From the NCBI RefSeq assembly GCF_002563655.1, contig NZ_PDIY01000001.1, positions 372,001 to 436,000 of the forward strand: 64,000 nt of DNA, in the 5' to 3' direction. Positions 7,542 to 20,487 of the stretch are shown here, piece after piece. Origin of the DNA: Bacillus sp. es.034 (GTDB lineage Bacteria; Bacillota; Bacilli; Bacillales; Bacillaceae_B). The notes beneath the pieces were generated by a model, which was given only the letters and a program-made list of their open reading frames with translations, made no database searches and was not told the DNA's origin. Positions within the stretch are counted from its first letter, which is position 1. Every line of letters begins with the position of its first letter. Both the position numbers and the translations under genes were made by a program.

Positions 7542-8840
7542 TCATCTTCCGCAGGTGGGTAAGCTAATTTCCACTGCCGTTCCTTTTTCTTTATCACTTT
7601 GAAAGTGTATATACCCTTTATGGCGCTGGATGATTTTTTTGCATACGGCAAGGCCGAGGCCCGTGCCTTTTTCTTTCGTGGAATAAAACGGTTCTCCCAG
7701 ATGTTCAATTCTTTCTGGCTCCATGCCGACTCCATTATCCTTCACGATAACCTGTGCGTTTGTGCCCTGTTCTTCCAACGAAATCGAGACCTTCCCATCC
7801 TTGGACGAGGGAATGGCTTCCACGGCATTTTTAATGATATTGATAAAAACCTGTTTAAGCTGATTTGATTCACCTAATACATGCAAAGGTTTTTCAGACA
7901 GGTTTTCGTATGTAATGGACACATTATCAAGATTAGCCTGTGCTTCCATCAGGACGAGGACCTGCTGAAGGATATCATCGAGTCTTTCATGACGGAAGTG
8001 GGTTTCCTGCTGTTTCCCAAGGATCAGCATCTCACCTGAAATCAAATCAATTCGATCCACTTCAGAGAGCATAATATCCAAATGATCGTGGTTTATGGTA
8101 TTGGTCGTTTGCATAAGTTGGATAAATCCCTTGAGAGATGTGAGCGGGTTGCGAATTTCATGGGCAACGGCAGCTGCTAACTGACCAATGACAGAAAGTT
8201 TCTCCGACGCGACGACCATTTCTTCGTTTTCCCGATTCAATGTGATATCCCTTGCGATGGCGAACATTCCTGTCACCTCTCGATTAACGATAATCGGAAC
8301 GAGAGAGCACCTGAGGATCTTTCCTTTATTATCGCCGATATGGATCTTCGTCTCAAAGGTGGATGCGATGCCTTTGAACGTAGCGAAAAAGTACTCTGTC
8401 ACCCGCTTCATTTCTTCTTTATCCAGGAACTTACTGAATTTCACTTCCTTTAACTCTTCTTGGGTGAATTCAAGCAATCCCTCGGCTTCTGCGTTTACAG
8501 AAATGACATGTCCATCTAAGCTCAGCTCTAAAACGGCATCGGGATTTTGTTCGAACAACGAATGGTAATGCTGATTCCTTATTTGCAGCTGTTTCTCTTT
8601 TTTTGACAGTTTATCATTGGAGAGAATCAGCTCACTGGCCCTGCGATAGATCAGGAAAAATATGATGATACCTGTTACAAACGTAAATAACCAGCCCTTA
8701 TAGCGCTGAAAATAAATATACATACTAAGCTTTTCATGTGCAATGATCATGGATACATAATCTGAAAACACAATCCATAATGCGCCCAACAATACATAGG
8801 TGACGGATATCTTTAAGGCAATATCTTTAGCTTGTTTCAT
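7542..8840 (-). CDS. Orphan PAS sensor histidine kinase, sporulation-kinase type
   Basis: This 432 aa membrane kinase has two transmembrane segments (about 10-33 and 49-65), a PAS domain (about 90-205), a HisKA box AAAVAHEIRNPLTSLKGF with phospho-acceptor H227, and HATPase motifs NIIKNAVEAI, DNGVGM and GTGLGL. The short extracellular loop and the HisKA sequence resemble Bacillus sporulation kinases (KinB/KinC/KinE), which feed phosphate to Spo0F. No response regulator gene is adjacent, which fits an orphan kinase. AGGTGA lies 10-11 nt upstream of the ATG. The signal sensed is unknown. Confidence 0.85.
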   Translation of the reverse strand: MKQAKDIALKISVTYVLLGALWIVFSDYVSMIIAHEKLSMYIYFQRYKGWLFTFVTGIIIFFLIYRRASELILSNDKLSKKEKQLQIRNQHYHSLFEQNPDAVLELSLDGHVISVNAEAEGLLEFTQEELKEVKFSKFLDKEEMKRVTEYFFATFKGIASTFETKIHIGDNKGKILRCSLVPIIVNREVTGMFAIARDITLNRENEEMVVASEKLSVIGQLAAAVAHEIRNPLTSLKGFIQLMQTTNTINHDHLDIMLSEVDRIDLISGEMLILGKQQETHFRHERLDDILQQVLVLMEAQANLDNVSITYENLSEKPLHVLGESNQLKQVFINIIKNAVEAIPSSKDGKVSISLEEQGTNAQVIVKDNGVGMEPERIEHLGEPFYSTKEKGTGLGLAVCKKIIQRHKGYIHFQSDKEKGTAVEISLPTCGR

Positions 8841-9208
8841 GATGTGAAGTTCACCTAAATTCCAATAGTCTTTCCCCTATGGTTTCTCAGTTCTTACCTA
8901 TTTATCAAAAATACTCATAAGACTGAATTACGAGAGTATCTTCATTCCGCTTCATTCACTTTTACAACACCCATAATCATAACATAGGGAGTCTGTATGA
9001 AGAGAGTAAATAATAAGATGAACCAGCAATTTCAAAGGATTCTTTTCATCTAACCCTCTCACACTGCTGACGATATCCTTTTCATCCTTCTATCCTCCCT
9101 ATTTTGTCAAAGAACCTCCGTCCTTTTTCCTAATTTTTCAAATTGGTGTTTATTTTTCTCAGTGAAGGTAAAAAGAGAACAATAGGATAGTGAAGGCAGG
9201 TGATGCGA
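8841..9208. other. Gene-free intergenic region
   Basis: The divergent gap between the kinase and the AbrB-like gene is AT-rich and must hold both promoters. I see no clear -35/-10 pair, operator dyad or repeat. An 18-codon frame (plus strand, 8997-9053) preceded by GGGAG is too short to support. Confidence 0.4.
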
Positions 9209-9514
9209 ATGTTAAGTATGATGTATGAAAGCAAACCTTTCAGTAAAAGCGGTACCATCACCCTCCCGCATAAATGGAGGGAGAAGTTTGGACTGCTGCC
9301 TGGAAGACTTGCAGAGCTCGTCTACCAAAACAATTGCCTCTATATCAAGCAGGCCATAAAGGACTCCACCCATAACAAACGCTACATCTCAGAAAAAGGA
9401 ACGGTCCACATCCCGAAGGAACTCCGGGAAGAAATGGGCATGACGTATCCATCCTCCTACTGCCTGCACGTCAACGAAAAAGACAACTGTTTTATGATTA
9501 CAACGGAGATATAA
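9209..9514 (+). CDS. Double AbrB/SpoVT-like DNA-binding domain protein
   Basis: The roughly 101 aa product contains two copies of a swapped-hairpin AbrB pattern: FSKSGTITLPHKWREKFGLLPG near the start and ISEKGTVHIPKELREEMGM about 40 residues later, each with the K/E-x-G-x-[IV]-x-[IL]-P core. AbrB-fold proteins bind DNA as dimers, often as transition-state regulators or antitoxins. No toxin gene is adjacent. The start at ATG 9209 is chosen because AGGTGAT matches the 16S rRNA 3' end with good spacing; ATG 9203 is possible. Targets are unknown. Confidence 0.65.
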   Translation: MLSMMYESKPFSKSGTITLPHKWREKFGLLPGRLAELVYQNNCLYIKQAIKDSTHNKRYISEKGTVHIPKELREEMGMTYPSSYCLHVNEKDNCFMITTEI

Positions 9515-9520
9515 TAAAAT

Positions 9521-9566
9521 GAGGTCCGTCCCTCGCTGCTTTAAAGCGATGAGGGACGGACCTTTG
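9521..9566. terminator. Terminator whose right arm is the thrB 3' end
   Basis: GAGGTCCGTCCCTC (9521-9534) pairs exactly with GAGGGACGGACCTT (9551-9564) around a short loop that contains the thrB stop codon. The right arm codes for the last thrB residues (KVRPSS). Both arms are exact copies of the repeated word GGTCCGTCCCTC. Confidence 0.8.
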
Positions 9567-10476
9567 GTTGTTGGGTGGTGATGCTGCTGCCCGTTTGGGA
9601 AATGGATAGTTTACGGACGTCCATGGTCGGGAAGGATTGTTCGAGCTGGCGGAAGAGCCATTCACTCGCTTCCCGTTCCACAAAGCAGGCAACCGTGGGG
9701 CCGGCGCCGCTTAATGCGACGCCGAAAGCACCGAATCGATCCGCCACTTTTTCAATTGCATCGTAATGGGGAAGAAGCTTTCTCCGGTGAGGCTGATGGT
9801 ACCGATCCCGCTTCATCATCTTCCCGACCATTTCCCAATCACCGGTCAGGAACGCTGCCACTAGAACATTGGATACCGCTCCGGCACCAACGGATTCTGA
9901 AAACGATAGAGATGACGGGAGGACATTTCTCGAATCCGACGTTTTCAGCTCCGCTTTCGGAATGACACATACCACATCAATCGGAAGGTCAGGCACCGTT
10001 ATCAGGTTAACACCCTTTTCATCCTGACAGCTGACGACAAACCCCCCGTAGAGCGATGCCCCGACATTATCGGGATGACCTTCGAAACGATTTGCCAGAA
10101 CCAACTTCTTTTCCTGAGTCAGGTTGAGTTCGCATAGTGCATTGGCGAGCTCGACCCCTGCCACGACCGCCGCTGCACTGGATCCGAGCCCCCTCGTCAA
10201 TGGAATATCACTTGATACGTATAAATGACATGGACCAGGCTTCCTTCCATATTCACCCGCCACTTCCTTGACGACTTCAATGATGAAATGCGACTCATCT
10301 GCAGGGAATACCTCCAGGGCCGCTGACAAAGGTATTACCTGCCAGTCATCTGCTTCATGTGCCTCCACCGTTAAAAAAACATCCAAAGCCAAACCAAGTG
10401 AGTCAAATCCGGCTCCTAAATTGGCTGTGCTTCCCGGGACGATGATTTTCCAAGAGCGCGGTTCCCGGCCCTTCAT
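9541..10476 (-). CDS. thrB: Homoserine kinase
   Basis: The GHMP-family kinase (311 aa) phosphorylates homoserine with ATP, the penultimate step of threonine synthesis. Seen: N-terminal [19 protein letters not shown], the phosphate-binding loop [14 protein letters not shown] (about 90-103) and the C-terminal [12 protein letters not shown], all standard for ThrB. It is the last gene of hom-thrC-thrB; its ATG overlaps the thrC stop (ATGA), so translation is probably coupled. Odd: the final codons and stop lie inside a terminator hairpin, so the C-terminus (PKVRPSSL) may be shaped by that DNA element rather than by protein function. Confidence 0.96.
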   Translation of the reverse strand: MKGREPRSWKIIVPGSTANLGAGFDSLGLALDVFLTVEAHEADDWQVIPLSAALEVFPADESHFIIEVVKEVAGEYGRKPGPCHLYVSSDIPLTRGLGSSAAAVVAGVELANALCELNLTQEKKLVLANRFEGHPDNVGASLYGGFVVSCQDEKGVNLITVPDLPIDVVCVIPKAELKTSDSRNVLPSSLSFSESVGAGAVSNVLVAAFLTGDWEMVGKMMKRDRYHQPHRRKLLPHYDAIEKVADRFGAFGVALSGAGPTVACFVEREASEWLFRQLEQSFPTMDVRKLSISQTGSSITTQQPKVRPSSL

Positions 10477-11534
10477 ACCCCGATCGTTCCCTTGATATAA
10501 TCCTTCACCAGTTCACGATCGTTTGGCAGCTTCACAGGCGTCACCGGGCTGCACTCCATGGCCGTAACCGGATCTTTCAATCCATTCCCCGTCAATACCG
10601 CGACTACCTTCGAACCTTGTTCAAGGAGCCCTTTTTCCAATGACTTCTTGATCCCTGCGATGGAAGCGCATGAAGCCGGCTCTGCGAAGATCCCTTCTTT
10701 CCTTGCCATCAGCTGATAGGCTTCCAGGATTTCTTCATCCGTCACTTCATCAATATGTCCGCCCGATTCCTTCAGAGCGTCTATGGCCAATGTCCAACTT
10801 GCCGGGTTTCCAATCCTGATGGCAGTCGCAACCGTTTCGGGCTGAGGGAATATTCGGTCATGAACGAGAGCCGCTGCCCCCGATGCCTCGAAGCCAAACA
10901 TTCTTGGCAATGTGGAATCGTTTCGAGCCGAATATTCTTTAAACCCTTTCCAGTATGCTGAAATATTCCCTGCATTCCCGACAGGTATCGCCAGCACATC
11001 CGGGGCTTCACCTAATCCTTCTATGACCTCGAAGGCCGCTGTTTTCTGTCCTTCCAGTCGATATGGATTCACCGAATTCACAAGCGTGACGGATTCCGTT
11101 TTACTCAGCTCCCGTACAATCTCAAGGGCTTCATCGAAATTCCCTTCGATTGAAATGATCTCGGCCCCGTACATGACGGCCTGCGCCAATTTCCCTTGAG
11201 CGATCTTCCCCTCGGGAATGACGACGATGCATTTGATTCCCGCCCTTGCCGCATAAGCTGCAGCTGAGGCAGAAGTATTGCCTGTCGAAGCGCAAATGAC
11301 CGTCGAGCTGCCTGATTCCACCGCTTTCGCAACGGCCAGGACCATCCCCCGGTCCTTAAAGGATCCTGTCGGGTTTGCCCCCTCCACCTTTGCATAAAGC
11401 TCGATGCCCCACTCCTCGGACAACGACTTCAGCTCGATCAATGGAGTGTTTCCCTCGTTCAAGCTTAAAAGGGGAGTATCTGCATTTAATGGAAGCTGTT
11501 CTCCGTACTCTTTCAGTAGTCCTTTCCATCTCAT
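10473..11534 (-). CDS. thrC: Threonine synthase
   Basis: The PLP-dependent fold-type II enzyme converts O-phosphohomoserine to threonine. The 353 aa length is the short Bacillus-type form. Seen: the PLP lysine K60 in GSFKDRGM, the [17 protein letters not shown] segment, the phosphate-binding [15 protein letters not shown] and the C-terminal [11 protein letters not shown]. Starts and stops overlap by 4 bp with hom upstream and thrB downstream, so the three are one operon on the minus strand. AGGAG precedes the ATG. Confidence 0.96.
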   Translation of the reverse strand: MRWKGLLKEYGEQLPLNADTPLLSLNEGNTPLIELKSLSEEWGIELYAKVEGANPTGSFKDRGMVLAVAKAVESGSSTVICASTGNTSASAAAYAARAGIKCIVVIPEGKIAQGKLAQAVMYGAEIISIEGNFDEALEIVRELSKTESVTLVNSVNPYRLEGQKTAAFEVIEGLGEAPDVLAIPVGNAGNISAYWKGFKEYSARNDSTLPRMFGFEASGAAALVHDRIFPQPETVATAIRIGNPASWTLAIDALKESGGHIDEVTDEEILEAYQLMARKEGIFAEPASCASIAGIKKSLEKGLLEQGSKVVAVLTGNGLKDPVTAMECSPVTPVKLPNDRELVKDYIKGTIGV

Positions 11535-12829
11535 CCTTTTTCTCCTCCTTCTACGCGATATGAGCTTTCGATCGAATGAACCGCTTCATAATCCTTCAGC
11601 TCCATCAGGATATCTTCGTAATGCTCCAGGGATGCTTTATGAGTCACCAGGACGATTTCAGCAAGCTCATCACTGTCCAGGGGATTCTGAAGTATTTTCT
11701 CGAAACTGACTCCGTGATCCGAGAAGATGGACGTCAGTTTGGCCAATACCCCCACTTCGTCACGAACATGCAACCGCAGGAAATATTTTGAATGAATTTC
11801 ATCAGGCTCTTTTAGTTTCTTCGGGAACTGCGGGTTAACGGCACTCTTCCCATTCACGCCCAATCTCATATTCTTCATAATTCCCACCATATCGGAAACG
11901 ACAGCAGTCGCTGTAGGAAGACTCCCTGCACCGGGACCGTAAAACATCGTTTCTCCCACTGCTTCGCCGTAAACGTACACGGCGTTATATTCATCGTGTA
12001 CGGATGCAAGGGGGTGTTCATTTAGTAATAATGTCGGCTCCACGCTTACCTCGACTTTTTCCCCTTCCCGATGGGCGTAACCGATGAGTTTCATCGTGTA
12101 GCCGAACTGTTCGGCATATTGGATGTCATCTCCCGTTACTTCCGTGATGCCCTTCACTTTCACATCCGCCAGGTCCACATTCATGGAGAACCCCAGGGTG
12201 GACAGGATCGCCATCTTCCTTGCCGCATCCAATCCACCGACATCTGCCGTCGGATCCGATTCAGCATAGCCGAGATCCTGCGCTTCCTTTAGGACATCAT
12301 CGAAGGTCCGTCCCTCTTTCGTCATCTTTGTCAAAATGAAGTTCGTCGTCCCGTTGACGATCCCCATCATTTTCGTGATGCGGTCCGAGGCAAGGCCGTC
12401 TACTAAACTCCTTAAAATGGGGATGCCTCCTGCGACGCTGGCTTCGTAGAATAAGTCACAGCCATTTTCAGAGGCAGCCCTTAATAATTCAGGTCCATGG
12501 AGGGCCATGAGATCTTTGTTTGCCGTGACGACATGCTTCCCTTCGTTTAATGCATGCAGGAGGTGCTCCTTCGTTGCTTCGATTCCACCCATGACCTCGA
12601 CCACAATATCAATTTCAGGGTCAAACAGGACTTCCTCAGGATTCAAGGTCAATATGCTGTTTTCGATATCCAGTCCCCTGTCTTTCTCTAAATCCTGAAC
12701 GAGGGCTTTTTTCACCGTCACCGGGCAGCCGATCTGATGAGACAATTTATCCTGATGATTCTCTACGATCTTCACCACTCCGGCTCCCACCGTTCCGAGT
12801 CCTAAAAGTCCGATTGAAATTGATTCCAT
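11531..12829 (-). CDS. hom: Homoserine dehydrogenase
   Basis: Reduces aspartate semialdehyde to homoserine with NAD(P)H, the branch point to threonine and methionine. The 432 aa product has an N-terminal Rossmann motif GLGTVGAGV (10-18), the catalytic core ([30 protein letters not shown]) and a C-terminal ACT domain (about 350-430, [19 protein letters not shown]) that usually gives feedback inhibition by threonine. It is the first gene of hom-thrC-thrB, with GGAGG before the ATG. One copy of the repeated GGTCCGTCCCTC word lies in its coding sequence at 12305-12316 (residues EGRT). Confidence 0.96.
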   Translation of the reverse strand: MESISIGLLGLGTVGAGVVKIVENHQDKLSHQIGCPVTVKKALVQDLEKDRGLDIENSILTLNPEEVLFDPEIDIVVEVMGGIEATKEHLLHALNEGKHVVTANKDLMALHGPELLRAASENGCDLFYEASVAGGIPILRSLVDGLASDRITKMMGIVNGTTNFILTKMTKEGRTFDDVLKEAQDLGYAESDPTADVGGLDAARKMAILSTLGFSMNVDLADVKVKGITEVTGDDIQYAEQFGYTMKLIGYAHREGEKVEVSVEPTLLLNEHPLASVHDEYNAVYVYGEAVGETMFYGPGAGSLPTATAVVSDMVGIMKNMRLGVNGKSAVNPQFPKKLKEPDEIHSKYFLRLHVRDEVGVLAKLTSIFSDHGVSFEKILQNPLDSDELAEIVLVTHKASLEHYEDILMELKDYEAVHSIESSYRVEGGEKG

Positions 12830-13040
12830 AAGCCGAAAACCTCCATTTGTTTATTTCTGATGTACATTTGTATTTGTATAGTGGACATTATAGTTGAAAA
12901 AATTACCTATTACAATAGGTTTTTGCGTATTTTCAGAATGTAAGAGCTTACAATACTCATACTTTTAGAGAATCATGTTTTATCTCTTAAAAACAGAGGA
13001 CCGCCCCCAACTACTCACGCAGTTAAGAGCCGTCCCATCT

Positions 13041-14024
13041 TTACACAATATGATGCAGCTGTCTGGCCATTTTGGACAAGTCACGATAAACAGGGATTTT
13101 ACTCGGATCGGCATTCCCGCCACTGATGACGCAGCCCACTTTTTTACCCTGCACCTTGACTTTTTGACACATGGCTGCCGCTAGGGACGCGGCCCCCGCT
13201 CCTTCGACCAGGGTTTTCTCCCGTTGCAGCATGAACATGATGCTATAGGAGATTTCTTCATCGGTCACGGTGACCATGTCGTCCACATATTTCCGGATGA
13301 TCGGAAACGTAAGCTCCCCGGGTCTCTTGACAAGAATCCCGTCTGCAATGGTATGAACATGCTCAAGTGAACCTTTATTGCTTCCCGTGAAAAAGTTATA
13401 CGTGGCCGGTGCTCCAAGAGCCTGCACGCCTACAATTTGCACTCGGGGATTAAAGGCCTTAACGGCCAGTGCCATCCCTGCCAGCAGGCCCCCTCCACCG
13501 ACGGGGACGAGAATCATGTCTAAATCACTGAGCTGTTGAAGCATTTCCAGTGCGACTGTCCCTTGTCCAGCCATCACTTTATGATCATCAAATGCATGAA
13601 CATACGTCGAGCCATTTTTGATTTTCTCCTCTAGTGCTGCCCCGTAGGCTTCCTGATAGGTGTCCCCGGTCAAAACGATTTCAGCTCCGTAATGTTTCGT
13701 TGCCGCAACTTTAGTAGAAGGCGTCCGCTTTGGCATGAAGATTTTTGAAGGGACCCCGCGCTTAGAAGCAGCCAGCGCCACTCCTTGGGCATGATTTCCT
13801 GCCGACGCGGCAATGATGCCCTTCCCTGCTTCTTCTTCAGACAATGACATGATTTTATTCATGGCGCCCCTTACTTTGAAGGAACCTGTCCGCTGCAGGT
13901 TCTCCATTTTCAAATAGACTTCTCCACCAGTGAACGCATTCAGCGTCGATGATTGCTTTAACGGTGTTCGATGCACCTGATGACTGATTCTTTCCATTGC
14001 TTCTACCACTTCAGTGTTATCCAT
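13041..14024 (-). CDS. ilvA: Threonine ammonia-lyase, short form without regulatory domain
   Basis: Deaminates threonine to 2-oxobutanoate, the entry to isoleucine. It is a fold-type II PLP enzyme with the lysine at K50 in TGSFKVRGAMNKI, ASAGNHAQGVA, and the phosphate loop VPVGGGGLLAG. At 327 aa it stops after the catalytic domain; the biosynthetic IlvA of B. subtilis is about 420 aa with a C-terminal ACT-like domain. The size is that of catabolic (TdcB-like) enzymes, yet the gene is last in the ilv-leu operon, its start overlapping the leuD stop (TAATG). A biosynthetic role is inferred from position. Confidence 0.88.
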   Translation of the reverse strand: MDNTEVVEAMERISHQVHRTPLKQSSTLNAFTGGEVYLKMENLQRTGSFKVRGAMNKIMSLSEEEAGKGIIAASAGNHAQGVALAASKRGVPSKIFMPKRTPSTKVAATKHYGAEIVLTGDTYQEAYGAALEEKIKNGSTYVHAFDDHKVMAGQGTVALEMLQQLSDLDMILVPVGGGGLLAGMALAVKAFNPRVQIVGVQALGAPATYNFFTGSNKGSLEHVHTIADGILVKRPGELTFPIIRKYVDDMVTVTDEEISYSIMFMLQREKTLVEGAGAASLAAAMCQKVKVQGKKVGCVISGGNADPSKIPVYRDLSKMARQLHHIV

Positions 14025-14629
14025 TAAATTCCCAAGTCACTCACCTCATATTTTTTTTCGTAGTCTTCGATATTCGTACCGTAATGCAGGGTTAAATCGA
14101 TTTCATCCAGACCCTTCAGAAGCATCGTCTTCCAATAAGGATCAATGTCGAAGGGGACGCGAAGCCCCTCAGAATCACAGATGGTCTGGTGCTCAAGGGA
14201 CACTTCAATTTTATATAAATCCACTTGATTCTCATTTTTCATAAGAGCATCGACTGTTTTTTCATCCAGTTGAATCGGCAGGATCCCATTCTTTAAACAA
14301 TTGTTATAAAAAATGTCCGCGAAGCTCTTCGCGATGATCACCTGAAATCCATAGTCCTGAAGGGCCCAGGGTGCATGTTCCCGGGAAGACCCGCACCCAA
14401 AATTCTTTCCTCCGAGAAGAATCTCGGAATCCCGGTATTTGGGGGTATCCAATAAGAAGTCATGTCTCAGGGACTTCCCATCGTCTTCAAACCGCCAATG
14501 ATAAAATAAGAACTGACCGAAGCCTTTCCGCTCGATCCTTTTCAAGAATTGTTTCGGTATGATTTGATCCGTATCTACGTTGTCCCTCCTGAGAGGAAAT
14601 ACATTCGCTTCCACATGATTGATTGCCAC
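14024..14629 (-). CDS. leuD: 3-isopropylmalate dehydratase small subunit
   Basis: Small subunit of isopropylmalate isomerase, which works with LeuC to convert 2-isopropylmalate to 3-isopropylmalate. The product of about 201 aa has the family signature RRDNVDTDQIIPKQFLKRI near the N-terminus and LGGKNFGCGSSREHAPWAL in the middle. The start is placed at GTG 14629, 8 nt after AGGAGG; the GTG at 14638 touches the Shine-Dalgarno. It lies directly after leuC and overlaps ilvA by one base. Confidence 0.95.
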   Translation of the reverse strand: MAINHVEANVFPLRRDNVDTDQIIPKQFLKRIERKGFGQFLFYHWRFEDDGKSLRHDFLLDTPKYRDSEILLGGKNFGCGSSREHAPWALQDYGFQVIIAKSFADIFYNNCLKNGILPIQLDEKTVDALMKNENQVDLYKIEVSLEHQTICDSEGLRVPFDIDPYWKTMLLKGLDEIDLTLHYGTNIEDYEKKYEVSDLGI

Positions 14630-14641
14630 CCTTTTCACCTC

Positions 14642-16057
14642 CTATGAAATCGGCATTTTTTCAAGCTTTCGTACGTCAGTCAATTTTCCGGTCACGGCCG
14701 CCGCTGCCGCCATGGAAGGACTGAGAAGATGGGTTCTTGAACCATTACCCTGTCTGCCTTCAAAGTTCCGGTTGGAAGTCGATGCACAGCGTTTGCCGGG
14801 TGGGACGATGTCGTCATTCATGGCGAGACACATGCTGCAGCCCGCTTCCCTCCATTCAAAACCAGCTTCTTTGAAAATTGTATCCAAGCCTTCCTCTTCT
14901 GCTCTTTTCTTCACTTTAAACGAGCCGGGAACAACCAATGCGGTGACTCCCTGCTTCACACTGTGTCCTTTTACCACTTCAGCCGCCGCCCTCAAGTCGC
15001 TCAAGCGTGAATTCGTACAAGAACCGATAAATACATAATCAACCTCGATGTCCTCGATCCTCATTCCGGCTTCAAGCCCCATATAATGAAGCGCCCGCTC
15101 AACCCCTTCCCTTTCAGAAGGGTCCACGTACTCATCCGGGTGAGGGACGGACCTCGAAATCCCGGCCCCCATCCCCGGGTTCGTCCCCCATGTCACATGA
15201 GGTTCGATTTCCTCACCCTTCACCTCAATTCTGTGATCATAGGTGGCGTCATGATCGCTTGAGAGGGATCGCCACTCTTCCTTGCACTGTTGGAATGATT
15301 TATTCTTAGGAAGGTATTCCCTGCCCTCTAAATAGTCAAAGGTCGTTTCGTCGGGACTGATCAATCCGGCTTTCGCACCTGCTTCAATGCTCATATTACA
15401 GACGGTCATTCTTTCTTCCATGGACAGATTGCGAATCACGTCTCCCGTGAATTCGATGACATACCCGGTACCGAAACCCACTCCATAAGTGGAAATGATG
15501 TTCAGGATCACGTCTTTTGCCGTGACACCGAATCCGAGTTTCCCTGACACTTCGACTTGAAGGGTCCGGGGCTTCGATTGCCACAGTGTCTGGGTCGCCA
15601 GTACATGCTCCACTTCACTCGTCCCGATCCCAAAGGCCAATGCCCCGAACGCTCCGTGGGTTGAAGTATGACTGTCTCCGCACACGATCGTTTTCCCCGG
15701 CTGAGTCAGACCCAATTCAGGACCGATGACGTGGACGATTCCTTGATCGGGATGATGGATGTCTGCGAGGGTGACGCCGAATTCTGCACAGTTATTTTTC
15801 AACGTTTCCATTTGCAGTCGGGCGATCTCATCTCTGACAATGTGACGCTCTCTTGTCGGAACGTTATGGTCCATGGTCGCGTAAGTCAGATCGGGTCTCC
15901 GCAGCTTACGATCTTTCAGGCGCAGCCCCTCGAATGCCTGAGGGGACGTTACTTCATGTACAAGGTGAAGATCGATATACAATAAATCCGGCTTGCCCTT
16001 TTCCCTGTGTACGATGTGCTTTTCCCATATCTTTTCGATGATATTTTTCCCTGCCAT
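14642..16057 (-). CDS. leuC: 3-isopropylmalate dehydratase large subunit
   Basis: An aconitase-family enzyme subunit that binds a [4Fe-4S] cluster through cysteines in FIGSCTNSR and [10 protein letters not shown]. The 471 aa length is standard. The start is ATG 16057 ([14 protein letters not shown]) with GGAGGGAG upstream; the frame is open further but without a start signal. The C-terminus shows the usual [20 protein letters not shown]. It forms the isomerase with the downstream leuD. An exact copy of the repeated word is inside the gene at 15142-15153, in a reading frame different from that in hom. Confidence 0.96.
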   Translation of the reverse strand: MAGKNIIEKIWEKHIVHREKGKPDLLYIDLHLVHEVTSPQAFEGLRLKDRKLRRPDLTYATMDHNVPTRERHIVRDEIARLQMETLKNNCAEFGVTLADIHHPDQGIVHVIGPELGLTQPGKTIVCGDSHTSTHGAFGALAFGIGTSEVEHVLATQTLWQSKPRTLQVEVSGKLGFGVTAKDVILNIISTYGVGFGTGYVIEFTGDVIRNLSMEERMTVCNMSIEAGAKAGLISPDETTFDYLEGREYLPKNKSFQQCKEEWRSLSSDHDATYDHRIEVKGEEIEPHVTWGTNPGMGAGISRSVPHPDEYVDPSEREGVERALHYMGLEAGMRIEDIEVDYVFIGSCTNSRLSDLRAAAEVVKGHSVKQGVTALVVPGSFKVKKRAEEEGLDTIFKEAGFEWREAGCSMCLAMNDDIVPPGKRCASTSNRNFEGRQGNGSRTHLLSPSMAAAAAVTGKLTDVRKLEKMPIS

Positions 16058-16169
16058 GAACTCCCTCCTGGTTTGGTAAGACTTTATTTCAATGAAGACT
16101 GTTTCAGTTAGCGAGTGACCGTTGATTCCAGCTCCGGCCACCCTCGTGTTAATACGATGAAATTATCTA

Positions 16170-17282
16170 TTACAAGTATGCTGCCAGGATGGAAGACAGG
16201 GCATGATCCGCTTCCAGACGCTCTACGACCAGCTGACTCATGGCACCCGTTCCGACCACGGTTCCGCGTCCCATCGTCCACAGGTCTCCTGTCCGGTAGC
16301 CTGCATTCAGGACTTCCTGGACTCCCATTTCGATCATTTCCGCTTCTTCTTTCAAGCCGAAGGAATGGCGGAGCATCATGGCAGCCGATAGAATCATAGC
16401 CAGTGGATTGGCTTTTCCTTTTCCGGCGATATCAGGGGCTGATCCGTGAACGGGTTCGTAAAGCCCGAAGGAGTCCCCTCTTAAACTGGCGGAAGGAAGC
16501 ATTCCGAGTGAGCCTGTGATCATGGAGGCTTCGTCGCTCAGGATGTCACCGAACATGTTCTCCGTCACGAGCACATCGAATTGTTTCGGCTGATACATCA
16601 GCTTCATGGCTGCGACATCCACAAGCATGTGTTCGACTTCTACATCCGGGTATTCAGCCGCCACTTCGTTCACGACTTCCCGCCACATTCGACTCGTTTC
16701 CAGAACGTTTGCCTTGTCGACGGACGTCAATTTTTTCTTGCGCTTCTGAGCCAGCTTGAATGCCTTGTGAACGATCCGTTCGATTTCACTTTTTTCATAT
16801 ACCAGGGTGTCGACGGCCACTTCATCCTGTTTCCCCTGGCGACCGGACGGCTGACCGAAGTACAATCCTCCTGTCAGCTCCCTGACAATCACCAAATCTA
16901 CTTCTTCCACAATCTCCCGTTTGAGCGGGGATGCCCCCAGTAAACTTTCAAATGCCTTCACCGGGCGCAGATTCGCGAAAAGGTCGAACTCTTTGCGGAT
17001 GGCCAGGAGCCCTTTTTCAGGACGGATTTCTTTCGGCAAGTGCTCCCATTTCGGTCCTCCGACAGCCCCTAGTAGAACGGCATCGCTCTCTTTACAAAGC
17101 TTGATTGTTTCAGGAGGTAACGGTGTACCGAAGCGATCAACGGCCGATCCTCCGATGAACCCTTTCTCCACTTCGAATTCATGACCGAACCAATCACCCA
17201 CTGCCTTCAGTACTTCTAATGCCCCGTCCATAATCTCTTGACCGATACCGTCTCCTGGTAGTACAGCGATTTTTTTCTTCAT
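16170..17282 (-). CDS. leuB: 3-isopropylmalate dehydrogenase
   Basis: An NAD-dependent beta-decarboxylating dehydrogenase that makes 2-oxo-4-methylpentanoate, the third step of leucine synthesis. The 370 aa product opens with [14 protein letters not shown], contains [16 protein letters not shown] and the nucleotide-site region [24 protein letters not shown] precedes the ATG. A 112 bp gap separates it from leuC, longer than other gaps in the operon, but no terminator is seen there. Confidence 0.96.
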   Translation of the reverse strand: MKKKIAVLPGDGIGQEIMDGALEVLKAVGDWFGHEFEVEKGFIGGSAVDRFGTPLPPETIKLCKESDAVLLGAVGGPKWEHLPKEIRPEKGLLAIRKEFDLFANLRPVKAFESLLGASPLKREIVEEVDLVIVRELTGGLYFGQPSGRQGKQDEVAVDTLVYEKSEIERIVHKAFKLAQKRKKKLTSVDKANVLETSRMWREVVNEVAAEYPDVEVEHMLVDVAAMKLMYQPKQFDVLVTENMFGDILSDEASMITGSLGMLPSASLRGDSFGLYEPVHGSAPDIAGKGKANPLAMILSAAMMLRHSFGLKEEAEMIEMGVQEVLNAGYRTGDLWTMGRGTVVGTGAMSQLVVERLEADHALSSILAAYL

Positions 17283-17344
17283 TAGAATTACCTCCTGTTT
17301 TTTGGGTTTGGTAGAGGAGCCTTGAAATCCTAGGCTCCCCTTGT

Positions 17345-20483
<3,139 letters not shown>

Positions 20484-20487
<4 letters not shown>

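Noticed and set aside
8997..9053. 18-codon ORF with GGGAG upstream
   Set aside because: Too short to judge by sequence alone; no repeat, structure or context supports it.
12980..13037. Terminator after ilvA
   Set aside because: GGAC/GTCC and AACT/AGTT can pair and a T-run follows, but the stem is broken by mismatches, so it is not listed as a feature.
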